A stretch of DNA of 64,000 nt from Clostridium sp. DL-VIII (GCF_000230835.1 NZ_CM001240.1:5048779-5112778), one strand, 5' to 3'. Positions 1 through 9,606 are shown, counted from the stretch's first letter. Made by a program: numbers and translations. Notes: a model not told the origin generated them from the letters alone.

Positions 1-744
1 TTCCGCATAAACTACTACACCGTCTATACCATGGTCTGCAACTTTACATCCAACTGAATTGAAAAATCTTATTCTTGAGTCTAAAGCTTGTAGGAACTTA
101 TCATAATCATTTATGTTTATTTCTGATATATCTCCTAAAGACTTTACCCATGTAAGAAAGTCACCCGCCTTTATTTCTACACCCTTATCAGGTCTAAAAG
201 TGGGTAAAACATTTACATTGAAACTAGTATCTTCTTTAAGCTTTATATGATATTCTAATGTATCAGTCGGATCATCTGTTGTACATATAGTTTCAACATT
301 TGATTTTAAAATTAAATCTCTTACATTAAAACCTTCTCCGCTAAGTAATTCATTAGCTTTCTTCCAAATCATTGGAGCAGTTTCTTCATCAAGAGGTTCA
401 TCTATTCCAAAAAATCTTTGAAGTTCTAAATGAGTCCAATGATAAAGTGGGTTTCCTATTGCCATAGGTATAGTTTCAGACCAAGCTAAAAACTTATCAT
501 AATCGCTTCCGTCCCCTGTGATGTATTTTTCATCAGCACCATTACTTCTCATTGCTCTCCATTTATAATGATCTCCATATAACCATGCTTCAGTTATATT
601 TTTAAATTTTTTGTTTTCATATATTTCTTTAGGATCAATGTGGCAATGATAATCAATAATAGGAAGTTCCTTAGCATAGTTGTGGTATAATTCTATCGCA
701 GTATCATTAGATAATAAAAAATTTTCATCCATGAAATTCTTCAA
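1..744 (-). CDS. uxaC: Glucuronate isomerase, N-terminal part (cut by window edge)
   Basis: The first 248 codons of uronate isomerase are visible. The enzyme converts glucuronate to fructuronate and galacturonate to tagaturonate at the entry of cytoplasmic hexuronate breakdown. The protein reads MKNFMDENFLLSND and has the metal-ligand motif DYHCHIDP at about residue 31, as in amidohydrolase-fold UxaC. I place the start at a TTG (742-744) because AGGA lies 9 bases before it; the ATG at 730-732 has no such site. The gene follows uxuA and uxuB on the same strand, so it is the last gene of that operon, but an insertion sequence now ends 17 bases upstream of it. The C-terminal half lies outside the window. 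Confidence 0.93.
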   Translation of the reverse strand, partial: MKNFMDENFLLSNDTAIELYHNYAKELPIIDYHCHIDPKEIYENKKFKNITEAWLYGDHYKWRAMRSNGADEKYITGDGSDYDKFLAWSETIPMAIGNPLYHWTHLELQRFFGIDEPLDEETAPMIWKKANELLSGEGFNVRDLILKSNVETICTTDDPTDTLEYHIKLKEDTSFNVNVLPTFRPDKGVEIKAGDFLTWVKSLGDISEININDYDKFLQALDSRIRFFNSVGCKVADHGIDGVVVYAE

Positions 745-753
745 AATTCATCA

Positions 754-761
754 TCCTACTT
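754..761. repeat. Left target-site duplication of the ISL3 element
   Basis: TCCTACTT is repeated exactly at 2145-2152 on the other side of the element. Read on the minus strand it is AAGTAGGA, so it contains the AGGA ribosome site of uxaC. Confidence 0.93.
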
Positions 762-780
762 GGCTCAACATCAAAATATG

Positions 781-806
781 TTCTTGACAGCTTAAGCTGT
801 CAAGAA
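781..806. terminator. Perfect 26-bp palindrome at the 3' end of the transposase gene
   Basis: Positions 781-806 are perfectly self-complementary, with 13-base arms meeting at TTAA. The palindrome covers the last transposase codons and stop and overlaps the inner part of the left inverted repeat. There is no T-run, so a classic intrinsic terminator is not shown. A hairpin in this place could limit read-through, or form on single-stranded DNA during transposition; both are inference. Confidence 0.5.
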
Positions 807-2030
807 ATGGTTATTACATTCTAATAAAATTCTTCCTTTGTAGTAGTCTTTATTCCTTGTAAAATAGTGTCTGCGTTGAATTGCTTTAATTTTACCGTTT
901 CTACCTTCAACAGCGGCATTGGTATATCTACAATGATGATAGTTAATTATTTCTTGTCTCCAGTTTTCAAAAGTAACCAAAGCACGTTCTACCTCAGGTA
1001 TATTTAGTGAATGTCCTTTTTTACACCATTTATCAAATACATTTGTTGCCTGTATAACACTTGAACAACAGTCATACCACTCAATAAGTTCCTCTTTCCA
1101 CTCATATACTGCTTTTAGGTCAGGTGATAATGACAACAACTGCTGGAGCATCTCAACCTCTTTTGATGTAAGATATTCATTCCGTTTTTCAAGTACTGAT
1201 TTATTTCTTTTCAATACTGTCCGTGCCGCAGGAGTTAAATCACAACTTATGCGTTTTCTTACGCCTCTAAGAGCTTCCATAGCATAGCTATTAACATGAA
1301 ACCTATCCGCAATACGTATAGCATCTGGGTATACTTCTTTTGCAAATGTGTGATAATATGGAGCCAAATCCATTACTATAGCAAAAGGTCGGAGCTCAAA
1401 AAGTTCTGGATTTACAGTCTTATGACTTCTAAGCTCTTCAAGTTTTCTTCCTGGAATTATTTCAAGTAATGTTCCGTTACGAAGGTCATGAATTCCAGTA
1501 TTATAACTATGTCCTTTCCTTATAGCAAAATCATCCATTCCAAGTATAAGCTTGTTAGTGTTAGAACTTTCTAATATAACTTTTGCTTGCAATTGTGGAA
1601 CAACATAGTCAATATAATTTTTATATATTCTTTCAACTGTAGAATATGGTATTTTCAATGTTCTAGCACAGTGAATAACCGTTGCTCCTGGTACTTTAGT
1701 TGCAATAAACTCTTGAAATTCATTAGTATAACGACTCTTTCCAGTCAGGAATGAATATTGCCATGAAAAAGAGGCATTACAATCCTTACAGGACATTCTT
1801 ATTTTAGGAACCTTTAATATTACCTCGTTTTGAAATATAGGAAGATGCCTTACTCTTCTAATTCCAGATGAGCCTCGTCTTATTATTTTAAAACTCTTAC
1901 AGCACGGACAAGGTTGAGTATATTCTGTAGGTTGGATTTCAATACAAATTCTATCTTCAAAACCATAGATAAAATTGATAACATTTATTCCTTGTAAATT
2001 TAATATATTAGTGATATCCTGTAATTGCAT
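792..2030 (-). CDS. ISL3-family transposase
   Basis: This 412-residue transposase would cut and paste the surrounding element. The N-terminus has the zinc-ribbon pattern of the family, with CPCC at about residue 41 and a second pair, CKDC, at about 81. The DDE core follows with the first acid in LGMDDFAIRKG and the second in AIVMDLAPYY near 'RIADRFHV'; the last acid lies near AAVEGRNGKIK. Length and domain order match full-length ISL3 enzymes, and no frameshift is visible. It points the same way as uxaC, so transcription from the element could reach uxaC unless the hairpin at its end stops it. Confidence 0.95.
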   Translation of the reverse strand: MQLQDITNILNLQGINVINFIYGFEDRICIEIQPTEYTQPCPCCKSFKIIRRGSSGIRRVRHLPIFQNEVILKVPKIRMSCKDCNASFSWQYSFLTGKSRYTNEFQEFIATKVPGATVIHCARTLKIPYSTVERIYKNYIDYVVPQLQAKVILESSNTNKLILGMDDFAIRKGHSYNTGIHDLRNGTLLEIIPGRKLEELRSHKTVNPELFELRPFAIVMDLAPYYHTFAKEVYPDAIRIADRFHVNSYAMEALRGVRKRISCDLTPAARTVLKRNKSVLEKRNEYLTSKEVEMLQQLLSLSPDLKAVYEWKEELIEWYDCCSSVIQATNVFDKWCKKGHSLNIPEVERALVTFENWRQEIINYHHCRYTNAAVEGRNGKIKAIQRRHYFTRNKDYYKGRILLECNNHFLTA

Positions 2031-2144
2031 TTAAACTCCTTCAATTCTATTGGATTAGTCACTTATAGAATACAGGAATTTGAATGCATTTTTCATTTAA
2101 TTTTATAATTATTTTATGTCAAGCACAGTTTTTAGTGTTGAGCC

Positions 2145-2152
2145 TCCTACTT
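2145..2152. repeat. Right target-site duplication of the ISL3 element
   Basis: This is the second copy of TCCTACTT, immediately outside the right inverted repeat that ends at 2144. Confidence 0.93.
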
Positions 2153-2527
2153 TCAAATAAATATTTTATATTTGTAAAGCATTGAATATATTTGGTTAAT
2201 AATACACTTACATGGTTTTCACGGCATTATTGTATTTATTCAACACTTTACTACAACGTTTTCTTTGATTATTCTATTAACCATTATATATTTTTTATTT
2301 TTTAAATTTAGTTAAATTAACTTCTTTAACTTAGTTATTCAAAGCTTATCAATTATTTATCTCCACTTCGTCAATTTGTTAATTCACCTAACTTATGATA
2401 TAATCATTTTCTAATTAATTTTTATAAGCATTCTTATCATTCTTTGTTTATATTACTTGCCAGAATATAATAGATGAAGAATGATAAAAATGTTTATTTT
2501 TTGCCTCTGTTTTATAGTAATGTTAGA
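2153..2527. other. Intergenic region between the insertion sequence and uxuB
   Basis: No gene is visible in these 375 very AT-rich bases. An 11-bp inverted repeat, TTATCATTCTT at 2434-2444 and its complement at 2477-2487, lies just after the uxuB stop. It could be a weak 3' hairpin for uxuB but lacks a T-run. Before the insertion this was the leader of uxaC. Confidence 0.5.
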
Positions 2528-4141
2528 TTATTTACATTCTAAATATTTTTCTAAAGTCGCCCTAACAGCACCAGTTCCAGAAATCATTTCAGTGAAATAA
2601 CCTTCAATTTTTTCTCCTAAACCTACGTCATAAAGATTTACTCCAAAAATTTCTTCATTTATTAGTATTGGTTTTAGAGTATCTCCTAATTGTTCTGTAG
2701 TACCTAATTTTATATTATCTACATATTTCTTTAGTTCATCTAATAATGGATCCGGACTTAATTCCATTACATTACCATCATCAGCTATTCCCATTAAATA
2801 TCTGCACCATCCTGCAATAACAAGTGGAATATATTTAAGGTTTTTAGGATCTAAATCTGCTCTATCTCTATAAGCTTTAATTGTTTCTCCGAATCTTATG
2901 CCAACTTTTTGAGATGTATCTGAAGCAATTCTTTGAGGTGTATCAGGTATATATGGGTTTGGAAGTCTAACTTCAACTACCTCTTTAATGAAATCTTCAG
3001 GTTTTAATATTCCTGGATTAACAACAACTGGCATTCCTTCTTCGTATCCAATCTTTTCTACTAATTTCTTTAAAGCTGGATCCTTCATCTCATCTGCAAT
3101 TAAATTAAATCCAAGTAAGCATCCATAAACTGCTAAAGAAGTATGTAGTGGATTTAAACAAGTAGTTACCTTCATTGTTTCAACTCTTTCAACAGTTTCT
3201 CTATCTGTTAAAAATACTCCTGCTTCCTCTAAAGGCATGCGACCATTTGGAAAATTATCTTCTATTACAAGATATTGAGGTCCTTCTGCATTTACGAAAG
3301 GCGCAATGTAAGTGTTTTTGTTAGTTGTTACAATATTAGTGCTCTCAAAACCATCTGCTTCTAATGTATCCTTAACGCTTTGAGATGGTCTAGGTGTAAT
3401 TTTATCTATCATACTCCAAGGGAAAGATACCTTTTTAGCATCATTGATATATTCAAGGAAACCTTTATCAACTAAACCATTTTCAATCCATTTCTTTATC
3501 ATTGTTTCCATAGCATTGTGAAGCTTCGCACCATTTTTTGAACAGTTATCCATACTTACAAAAGCTATTGGCAGTTGTCCATTTTGATATCTTACATATG
3601 CTAATGATGCAACTTTAGCAATAATGCTTACAGGATGTTCTAAACCATCTGTTGTATCTTCCTTTGATAAATTCTTCACACTATAACCTTTTTCTGTTAT
3701 TGTAAAGCTTGCTATTTGTAGAGATGGATTTGAAAATATCTCTTTTAATCTATTCCAATCCTTTTCCCTTGAGTAATCACCAGCTAAACTTTCGCCTATG
3801 CTTCCAACTACTTTCTTCTCTAAGCTGCCATCTGGTTTCATAACTACTAGTAAGCTCAAGTTATCATAAGGAGAATAAATTTTATCTATAATTTCATAGT
3901 CATATCCTTCTACAGCAACAATACCTGACTTTGCTTTTCCAGTATTTAAAAGTTCTTGCTGCAGCATTGCTATAAAGCCTCTAAATATATTTCCAGCTCC
4001 AAAATGAACCCAAGTAGGATTTTCCTTTGTTGAAGCTGACATCTTATCATGATCAAATTTTGGGACTTCTATTCCAGCCTTTTCCCATAATTCACTATTC
4101 TTAATACTTTCTTTGCTTAGTACCATTTTTGTGTTACTCAT
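2528..4141 (-). CDS. uxuB: Fructuronate reductase (D-mannonate oxidoreductase)
   Basis: The enzyme reduces fructuronate to D-mannonate with NADH. The 537-residue protein belongs to the mannitol dehydrogenase/UxuB family: the N-terminal nucleotide-binding segment WVHFGAGNIFRGF is followed by the C-terminal catalytic segment KVTTCLNPLHTSLAVYGC, which holds the conserved Lys, Asn and His. I choose the ATG at 4139-4141 because AGAGG lies 11 bases upstream; an in-frame GTG 12 bases earlier is part of that site. It lies 123 bases after uxuA and before uxaC, so the three enzymes would act in sequence. The family also contains tagaturonate reductase, but the uxuA neighbour favours UxuB. Confidence 0.92.
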   Translation of the reverse strand: MSNTKMVLSKESIKNSELWEKAGIEVPKFDHDKMSASTKENPTWVHFGAGNIFRGFIAMLQQELLNTGKAKSGIVAVEGYDYEIIDKIYSPYDNLSLLVVMKPDGSLEKKVVGSIGESLAGDYSREKDWNRLKEIFSNPSLQIASFTITEKGYSVKNLSKEDTTDGLEHPVSIIAKVASLAYVRYQNGQLPIAFVSMDNCSKNGAKLHNAMETMIKKWIENGLVDKGFLEYINDAKKVSFPWSMIDKITPRPSQSVKDTLEADGFESTNIVTTNKNTYIAPFVNAEGPQYLVIEDNFPNGRMPLEEAGVFLTDRETVERVETMKVTTCLNPLHTSLAVYGCLLGFNLIADEMKDPALKKLVEKIGYEEGMPVVVNPGILKPEDFIKEVVEVRLPNPYIPDTPQRIASDTSQKVGIRFGETIKAYRDRADLDPKNLKYIPLVIAGWCRYLMGIADDGNVMELSPDPLLDELKKYVDNIKLGTTEQLGDTLKPILINEEIFGVNLYDVGLGEKIEGYFTEMISGTGAVRATLEKYLECK

Positions 4142-4264
4142 TCCTATTTTCACCTCTTCAAAACTATTGATAATAGCATTAATAATATTAATTTTCTTTT
4201 GTATCTTAAGATTGTCAGAGACAGACTTTTCTTGAAAACACCAATTCTATGTTGTCTCTAAACT

Positions 4265-5326
4265 CTATTTATTTCTTTGAAGTGTATCCCATATTCCCCA
4301 TATATACATAATTCCAAGTGCTCTATCATAAAGTCCATAACCTGGTCTACACTTTTCATTCCAAATATGTCTTCCGTGGTCTGGTCTTGCATATCCAGTA
4401 AATCCAACTTCATGATAAGCTTTTACTATATCACATATATCTAGCGAACCATCACAAGTTCTATGAGAAGTTTCAATAAAATCACCATTATCATATATCT
4501 TTACATTTCTAATATGAGCGAAAGCAATTCTATTTCCAAATTCTCTTATCATTGCTGGTACATCATTATTAGGATTTGAACCTATAGCACCACTACAAAG
4601 AGTAAGACAATTATATGGATTATCAACAAGCTTTAACAATCTTGCTAAATCATTTCTGTCTTTAACGATTCTTGGTAGACCAAATATTGACCAAGGTGGA
4701 TCATCCGGATGAACTGCCATCTTAATATCATTGATTTCAGCTACTGGTATAATTTGTTCTAAGAAATACTTTAAGTTATTCCATAAATCTTCTTCTGTCA
4801 CATTCTTATATGCTTCAAAAAGCTGAGTTAAATTCTTTAATCTTTCTGGTTCCCAACCTGGCATTGTTAAATCTGGATTTGATGCTATCTTGTTAACCAA
4901 TTCCATTGGATCTATATCAGTAATTCTTGCCTTTTCATAAAAAAGGGCTGTTGATCCATCTTCTGCTTCCTTAAATAAATCTGTTCTTAACCAATCGAAT
5001 ACTGGCATAAAATTGTAACAGATTACTTTTACACCAACCTTAGCTAACTTTTCTATTGTTCTTTTGTAGTTTTCAATATATTTATCTCTAGTTGGAAGTC
5101 CTAATTTAATATCCTCATGAACATTAACACTTTCAACAACATCTAAATTAAATCCATATTTATCAGCCTCTTTTTTTACCTCAAGAATTTTTTCCATTGG
5201 CCATTCATCGCCAGCTGCCATATCATGAAGAGCCCAAACAATTGTTTCCACACCAGGAATCTGTTTGATTTGTTCAAGTGTTACGGTATCATTACCTTCA
5301 CCGTACCATCTAAATCCCATTTTCAT
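4265..5326 (-). CDS. uxuA: Mannonate dehydratase
   Basis: The enzyme dehydrates D-mannonate to 2-keto-3-deoxygluconate. The 353-residue protein has the usual UxuA length and TIM-barrel motifs: MGFRWYGEGND at the start, MAVHPDDPP, CLTLCSGAIGSN, and the metal-binding GYARPDHGRH with a conserved Asp-His pair near the C-terminus. The start is an ATG with AGGAGG 10 bases upstream. It is the first enzyme gene of the hexuronate operon. No copy of the operator pair found beyond gntR occurs in its own leader, so its control by that regulator is not shown. The KDG kinase and aldolase are not in the window. Confidence 0.95.
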   Translation of the reverse strand: MKMGFRWYGEGNDTVTLEQIKQIPGVETIVWALHDMAAGDEWPMEKILEVKKEADKYGFNLDVVESVNVHEDIKLGLPTRDKYIENYKRTIEKLAKVGVKVICYNFMPVFDWLRTDLFKEAEDGSTALFYEKARITDIDPMELVNKIASNPDLTMPGWEPERLKNLTQLFEAYKNVTEEDLWNNLKYFLEQIIPVAEINDIKMAVHPDDPPWSIFGLPRIVKDRNDLARLLKLVDNPYNCLTLCSGAIGSNPNNDVPAMIREFGNRIAFAHIRNVKIYDNGDFIETSHRTCDGSLDICDIVKAYHEVGFTGYARPDHGRHIWNEKCRPGYGLYDRALGIMYIWGIWDTLQRNK

Positions 5327-5477
5327 AGTGATATACCTCCTGTCATTTTACTTAACTTTGTTATATTTTAATAATTGTTTTTATAGACATATAAAGAGTC
5401 TTAATTTCATCCTCTATATAAGCCTCACCTCCTTAAAGTTAAAATCAAAACTAATTTCATCATTGTGAATTAATTTA

Positions 5478-6149
5478 TCACTTAAAATAATTAGGATAAA
5501 TTTCTTTTACTGTATTTTTATCGAAAGTAACCATATTTAAATGTTCTTCCATATATTCTTCAGCTTTTTGTGGATCTTTATTCTTTATAGCATCAAAAAT
5601 TTCTTTATGCTGTTCAAGGATATCCTCCCAGCTAGAATCAGCCGCTAACCTAAGCATACGAATTCGTTGAAACTCAGTACTACCATCATTAATGCTATTC
5701 CATATCCTTTTTTTATTGCTTCCCTCGAAAATTATCTTATGAAATTCTTCATCTGCTTCAAACATTTTTTTATCATCATGATTTTCTATATACATTTGCT
5801 GAAGCTTTAGATTCATTTCTAAGGCCAATATATTTTCTTGTGAAAATTCCTTGCAAGCTTCTTTTACTACAGCTCTCTCTAAATGTTCACGTAGAAATCT
5901 GCCATCTTCAACAGCAGATAAATCAATTAAAGAGACAATCGTACCTCTTTGGGGATAAATCTGCACCAATCCTTCTTGTGCTAAACGAACAAGTGCCTCT
6001 CTAACTGGGGTTCTACTCACATTATATTTATCTGAAAGCTCTTTCTCTGAAATGCTAGTACCAGGCTCAAGATATAAATTAATGATTTCTTCCCTAAGTG
6101 TATAATATATAGTTTTACTTGTAGTATTTTTCTTAACCTCTAAAGCCAT
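5478..6149 (-). CDS. GntR-family (FCD-domain) regulator, probably of hexuronate genes
   Basis: This 223-residue transcription factor has an N-terminal winged helix (residues 10-75, with ELSDKYNVSRTPVREAL as the recognition segment) and a C-terminal all-helical FCD ligand domain with the metal-site pattern of the family (EADEEFHKIIF and later HKEI). Members next to uxuAB usually bind a uronate or an aldonate intermediate. A near-perfect palindrome lies 24 bases upstream of its start and a second copy 101 bases further, so self-regulation is likely. The effector is not shown by the sequence. Confidence 0.85.
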   Translation of the reverse strand: MALEVKKNTTSKTIYYTLREEIINLYLEPGTSISEKELSDKYNVSRTPVREALVRLAQEGLVQIYPQRGTIVSLIDLSAVEDGRFLREHLERAVVKEACKEFSQENILALEMNLKLQQMYIENHDDKKMFEADEEFHKIIFEGSNKKRIWNSINDGSTEFQRIRMLRLAADSSWEDILEQHKEIFDAIKNKDPQKAEEYMEEHLNMVTFDKNTVKEIYPNYFK

Positions 6150-6172
6150 CCTTTATTTCCCTTGCCTTTCGC

Positions 6173-6196
6173 AACTACCATACTTGTATGGTAGTT
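6173..6196. promoter_or_regulatory. Palindromic operator 1, likely GntR-family site
   Basis: The 24 bases are a palindrome with arms of 11, AACTACCATAC and its complement, around a TT centre. The site lies directly in front of the GntR gene and is repeated at 6275-6296. The assignment to that regulator rests on position only. Confidence 0.7.
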
Positions 6197-6274
6197 TAAA
6201 ATCTATTTTATCACAATATACTTATACAAAACTTATGTGTTAAAAACTATTTTATTAAGTCAGTGTAGTTTATG

Positions 6275-6296
6275 ACTGCCATACTTGTATGGTAGT
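6275..6296. promoter_or_regulatory. Palindromic operator 2, likely GntR-family site
   Basis: This is a second copy of the palindrome (ACTGCCATAC, TT, GTATGGTAGT) with one mismatch between arms. Its centre is 101 bp from operator 1, close to a whole number of helical turns, which would allow looping. It faces the chemoreceptor gene, whose start is 314 bp downstream. No gene is visible in the intervening DNA. Confidence 0.65.
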
Positions 6297-6609
6297 TATA
6301 CTTATATATTATCATAACCGTTTACAATGTCAATAACCTATTTTAAAAAAAATATATATTACAATAATAAAATTACATTTAAAACCTTTGTAGGCTAAGT
6401 AAATATCAGAATATAAAATGTAAAAAACTAATTAGGACACATATATAAAATAATTGTTAAATTGACACTAATAGAAATAACTAGCAATTTGTAGAAATTT
6501 CACGTTTAATCAATTTATTTATCACATACGGTCAATTTTGGAATTTTAAGTATTCAACTTTTAGATATAATATCTATATAAATACCAAAAATTGAAAGGG
6601 GATAAAACT

Positions 6610-8289
6610 ATGCTGAAAAACATTAAAATTATTAATAGTATTATTATGATGGTAATTCTATCTACTATTGTATCATTAGCTATCGCTATCGTCGGATACA
6701 GCAATATGAAATCAGTTAATAATAATTCTTCAGCAATGTATGAAAACGCTTTAGTAAGAATTATGAAAACTGAGGAAATTCGACAAACATTCTCAAATGT
6801 TAGATTAACTGTTAGTCGAATATCTTCCGGCGATTTCAACTCCGATGATGTAACTTCCATAGATAACAGTTATACAAATATGAATAAAATGTTGGACGAC
6901 TATGAAAATTTATCTTTAAGCACCTTAGAAAAAAATAACATAGCTGAATTTAAAAGCGATTCTGAAAAATATTATTCACAAATAAAGGAACTTGAAAAAG
7001 GAAGCAAACTCTACGGAATTGATCTTGAAAACTTTAATCAAGTTGGAGCTGAAATGCAGCTTTTTCTTGATAATTTAGCAAATTATAGCTCAAATATGGC
7101 CAATACTCTTCATAACGATAATACTAACTTATATGTTAGAAGCACTACAATTTTCTTTACTACATTTGCTATAGGATTCGTTCTTATGTTATTAGTCTCA
7201 TATACTATAGTTGTTGTAATTAAGAAATCCATGAAGGAAATAACTTTTGATTTAAAAATGATTTCCAATGGGGATTTTAGTGTAAGAATAGATTCTTATT
7301 CAAAAAATGAATTTGGAGTAATGAGGGAATCCCTAAAAAAAACAATTTCAAATATATCTTTAATGGTTGAATCAGTAAGAAATTCTACAAATATCGTAAA
7401 TGAACAAACAACTAATTTATTAGGTGCTTCTGATGAAATGTCATCTTCTACACAGCAAATTAACGCAGCTGTTCAAGAAGTAGCAAGTGCTGCTAACGAA
7501 CAATCAAATGATTTAATAAATGTAAAAACATCTTTGGATGCTTTCGCTGATTCATTAAATCAGATAACAACGGCAATTAACGATGTAAATTCTAATCTTC
7601 ATAATATCAATTCAATGGCAGAAAACGGTAATTCAAAATTAAAATTCTTATCTGATTCAATAAAGAATGTAAACGAATCTTTTGATACCGTAAGAAATAA
7701 AGTTGTTTCATTAGACAACCATGTTGAAAAAGTAAATGATATAACAAACATTATAAACTCTATTGCTGAACAGACTGATTTGTTAGCTTTAAACGCCGCT
7801 ATCGAATCAGCTAGAGCAGGGGAAGTTGGTAAAGGATTTGCAGTCGTTGCAGAGGAAATCAGAAAACTTGCAGAGCAGTCTAAATTATCAGCTAGTGATA
7901 TAAGCAACCTTATTTCAAGCATTAATAAAGAAGCTCAAGTTGCAGTAAAAACCACCGATTTGGGTAAAGATAGCTTAAACAATCAATCAGAGCTTATTGA
8001 AGATTCTATAAAATCCTTCACGTTGATATTTAATGCTATTGAAACTATATTACCTAGAGTCGATAATGTAAATAAATCAATTGAACTTATAAATACTGAA
8101 AAGGATCTTATAATATCTAAAACATTAGATATTTCTGGAGTTTCAGAAGAAAATGCAGCTTCAGCTGAAGAAATAGCAGCTTCTGTCCAACAAATTAATC
8201 TATCATTTAATGAAGTAGCTACTTCAGCTCAAACTCTATCAAACTTAACAAGCTCTATGATGAATGAAGTAAATAAATTTAGATTATAG
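6610..8289 (+). CDS. Methyl-accepting chemotaxis protein with four-helix-bundle sensor
   Basis: This 559-residue chemoreceptor has a membrane helix at residues 7-29, an extracellular helical region at 30-185 of the 4HB_MCP type, a second membrane helix at about 186-206, a HAMP domain to about 260, and a cytoplasmic signalling domain with the conserved tip [19 protein letters not shown]. The ATG at 6610 is preceded by GAAAGGGGA at 8 bases; an in-frame TTG at 6592 overlaps that site and is unlikely. It is followed by an orphan solute-binding lipoprotein on the same strand, so the pair may sense one ligand. No C-terminal pentapeptide tether is present. Confidence 0.92.
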   Translation: MLKNIKIINSIIMMVILSTIVSLAIAIVGYSNMKSVNNNSSAMYENALVRIMKTEEIRQTFSNVRLTVSRISSGDFNSDDVTSIDNSYTNMNKMLDDYENLSLSTLEKNNIAEFKSDSEKYYSQIKELEKGSKLYGIDLENFNQVGAEMQLFLDNLANYSSNMANTLHNDNTNLYVRSTTIFFTTFAIGFVLMLLVSYTIVVVIKKSMKEITFDLKMISNGDFSVRIDSYSKNEFGVMRESLKKTISNISLMVESVRNSTNIVNEQTTNLLGASDEMSSSTQQINAAVQEVASAANEQSNDLINVKTSLDAFADSLNQITTAINDVNSNLHNINSMAENGNSKLKFLSDSIKNVNESFDTVRNKVVSLDNHVEKVNDITNIINSIAEQTDLLALNAAIESARAGEVGKGFAVVAEEIRKLAEQSKLSASDISNLISSINKEAQVAVKTTDLGKDSLNNQSELIEDSIKSFTLIFNAIETILPRVDNVNKSIELINTEKDLIISKTLDISGVSEENAASAEEIAASVQQINLSFNEVATSAQTLSNLTSSMMNEVNKFRL

Positions 8290-8293
8290 CATT

Positions 8294-8388
8294 CTATATA
8301 AATTCCAATGATAAATTGCTATTACATATAAATAGACAACTAAAGATCTATAATCTAAATTAGCAATAAGATACTGAAATTTATATAG
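8294..8388 (+). other. Long imperfect hairpin between chemoreceptor and binding-protein genes
   Basis: CTATATAAATT at 8294-8304 is complementary to 8378-8388, and the inner segments (ATTGCTA and TAGCAAT) also pair. There is no T-run after it. It could adjust expression or transcript stability between the two genes; this is inference. Confidence 0.4.
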
Positions 8389-8430
8389 TTAATCACAAAA
8401 TATCATCTTGAGTTAAAATGGAGGATAATT

Positions 8431-9606
8431 ATGAAAAAGTTGAAAATTTTAAACATTGCACTTGTAGTAGTCCTTATGGGCAGTATATTTACAGGCTGTA
8501 GTTCAAAAAATAACACTAAAGCTGCAAAACCTATCACCTTAAATATAATTGATGTATCTGGAAGCATGAAACTAGTCGGAGATGCAATTGATCAATTTAA
8601 AGCTGCAAATCCTGATTTAGTAGGTGATATAGTAGTTACAAATTCAACTGCGTTAGAAGTTCCATCTTTATTGAAGGCACAAATTCTATCAGAAAATGTA
8701 CAAACTGATTTAGTTTTCACTGGAATTGATGGACTTTCAACATGTATTAATAGAGATGTTATTGAAAACATTATGCCGAAATACAGTGACAGCTTTCCTA
8801 ACTTAGAGGAAAATTACAGTTCCGGGGCAAAAGCTACATATGACTTAGTGAAAGGTTATGGCATAACATATGTGTACTCTCCTAGCGGTCCACTTTTTAG
8901 TTATAATCCTGATGCTGTTCCAAATGTCCCTAAGACACCTGATGATCTTTTAGCTTTTGCTAAAGCTAATCCCGGCAAATTCACTTATGCAAGGCCTGCT
9001 AATTCAGGACCCGGAAGAACTTTTCTTCTTGGATTACCATACATACTAGGAGATAAAAATCCAAAGGATCCTAAAACTTGGGACAAAACATGGGCTTATC
9101 TCAAAGAACTTGATCAATACATAGATTATTACCCAGCTAAAACTGGCACTACTTTCACAGAATTGAATTCAGGAAAAAGAGCAATTGTTACAAGTCAGTT
9201 GGGTTGGGATATAAACCAAAGAATTACAGGAGGAATCCCCAGTAACTTCCAAGGTTTTATGCTCAATAATACTACACTAGTAGCAGATGCTCAATATATG
9301 GCTATGCCAAAAGGTCTTACTGATGAGCAAAGAGATGTCACCTTAAAATTAATGGAATGGCTTATGACTCCAAAAATGCAAGCTATAACATATGACAGTG
9401 GTTACTTCTACCCTGGGCCTTCTGTTAAAGATGTTCCACTTGATGCAGCACCTAAAGACAGTCAGGATAAAATAAAACCAGCCATGAGACAATCATATGA
9501 CGATGCTATTAAAACTCTTCCAACCACAACACCATTGGATACAAATAACTTTATGGAAGCGTTAAATATGTGGGATCAACAATTCGGTACAAAAGTTAAA
9601 AGATAA
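8431..9606 (+). CDS. Extracellular solute-binding lipoprotein (YnjB-like), orphan
   Basis: This 391-residue protein starts with a lipoprotein signal peptide ending IFTGC, so it should be anchored outside the membrane by Cys23. The mature part is a type-2 periplasmic-binding fold; the segments FAKANPGKFTYARP and LMEWLMTPKMQA resemble the YnjB/family-1 binding proteins of ABC importers. No permease or ATPase gene is adjacent. It lies 141 bp after a chemoreceptor gene on the same strand, so it may serve chemotaxis, or work with an importer encoded elsewhere. The ligand cannot be read from the sequence. RBS: GGAGG, 8 bases before the ATG. Confidence 0.8.
   Translation: MKKLKILNIALVVVLMGSIFTGCSSKNNTKAAKPITLNIIDVSGSMKLVGDAIDQFKAANPDLVGDIVVTNSTALEVPSLLKAQILSENVQTDLVFTGIDGLSTCINRDVIENIMPKYSDSFPNLEENYSSGAKATYDLVKGYGITYVYSPSGPLFSYNPDAVPNVPKTPDDLLAFAKANPGKFTYARPANSGPGRTFLLGLPYILGDKNPKDPKTWDKTWAYLKELDQYIDYYPAKTGTTFTELNSGKRAIVTSQLGWDINQRITGGIPSNFQGFMLNNTTLVADAQYMAMPKGLTDEQRDVTLKLMEWLMTPKMQAITYDSGYFYPGPSVKDVPLDAAPKDSQDKIKPAMRQSYDDAIKTLPTTTPLDTNNFMEALNMWDQQFGTKVKR

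Larger units (their letters stand above)
762..2144 (-). mobile_element. Complete ISL3-family insertion sequence
   Basis: The element is 1,383 bp long with imperfect 28-bp terminal inverted repeats at 762-789 and 2117-2144 (23 of 28 positions match; both ends begin GGCTCAACA). It is flanked by perfect 8-bp direct repeats, TCCTACTT, at 754-761 and 2145-2152. Eight-bp duplications and ends of this type are usual for ISL3. It carries one intact transposase gene. Intact ends, intact gene and perfect duplication suggest a recent, possibly still mobile insertion. It separates uxaC from uxuB and the uxuA promoter. Confidence 0.95.

Noticed and set aside
5327..5477. An AAGGAGG-like site and a 9-codon frame in the uxuA leader, considered as a leader peptide
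   Set aside because: The spacing from the site to the ATG is about 17 bases and the frame shows no regulatory codon run or hairpin.
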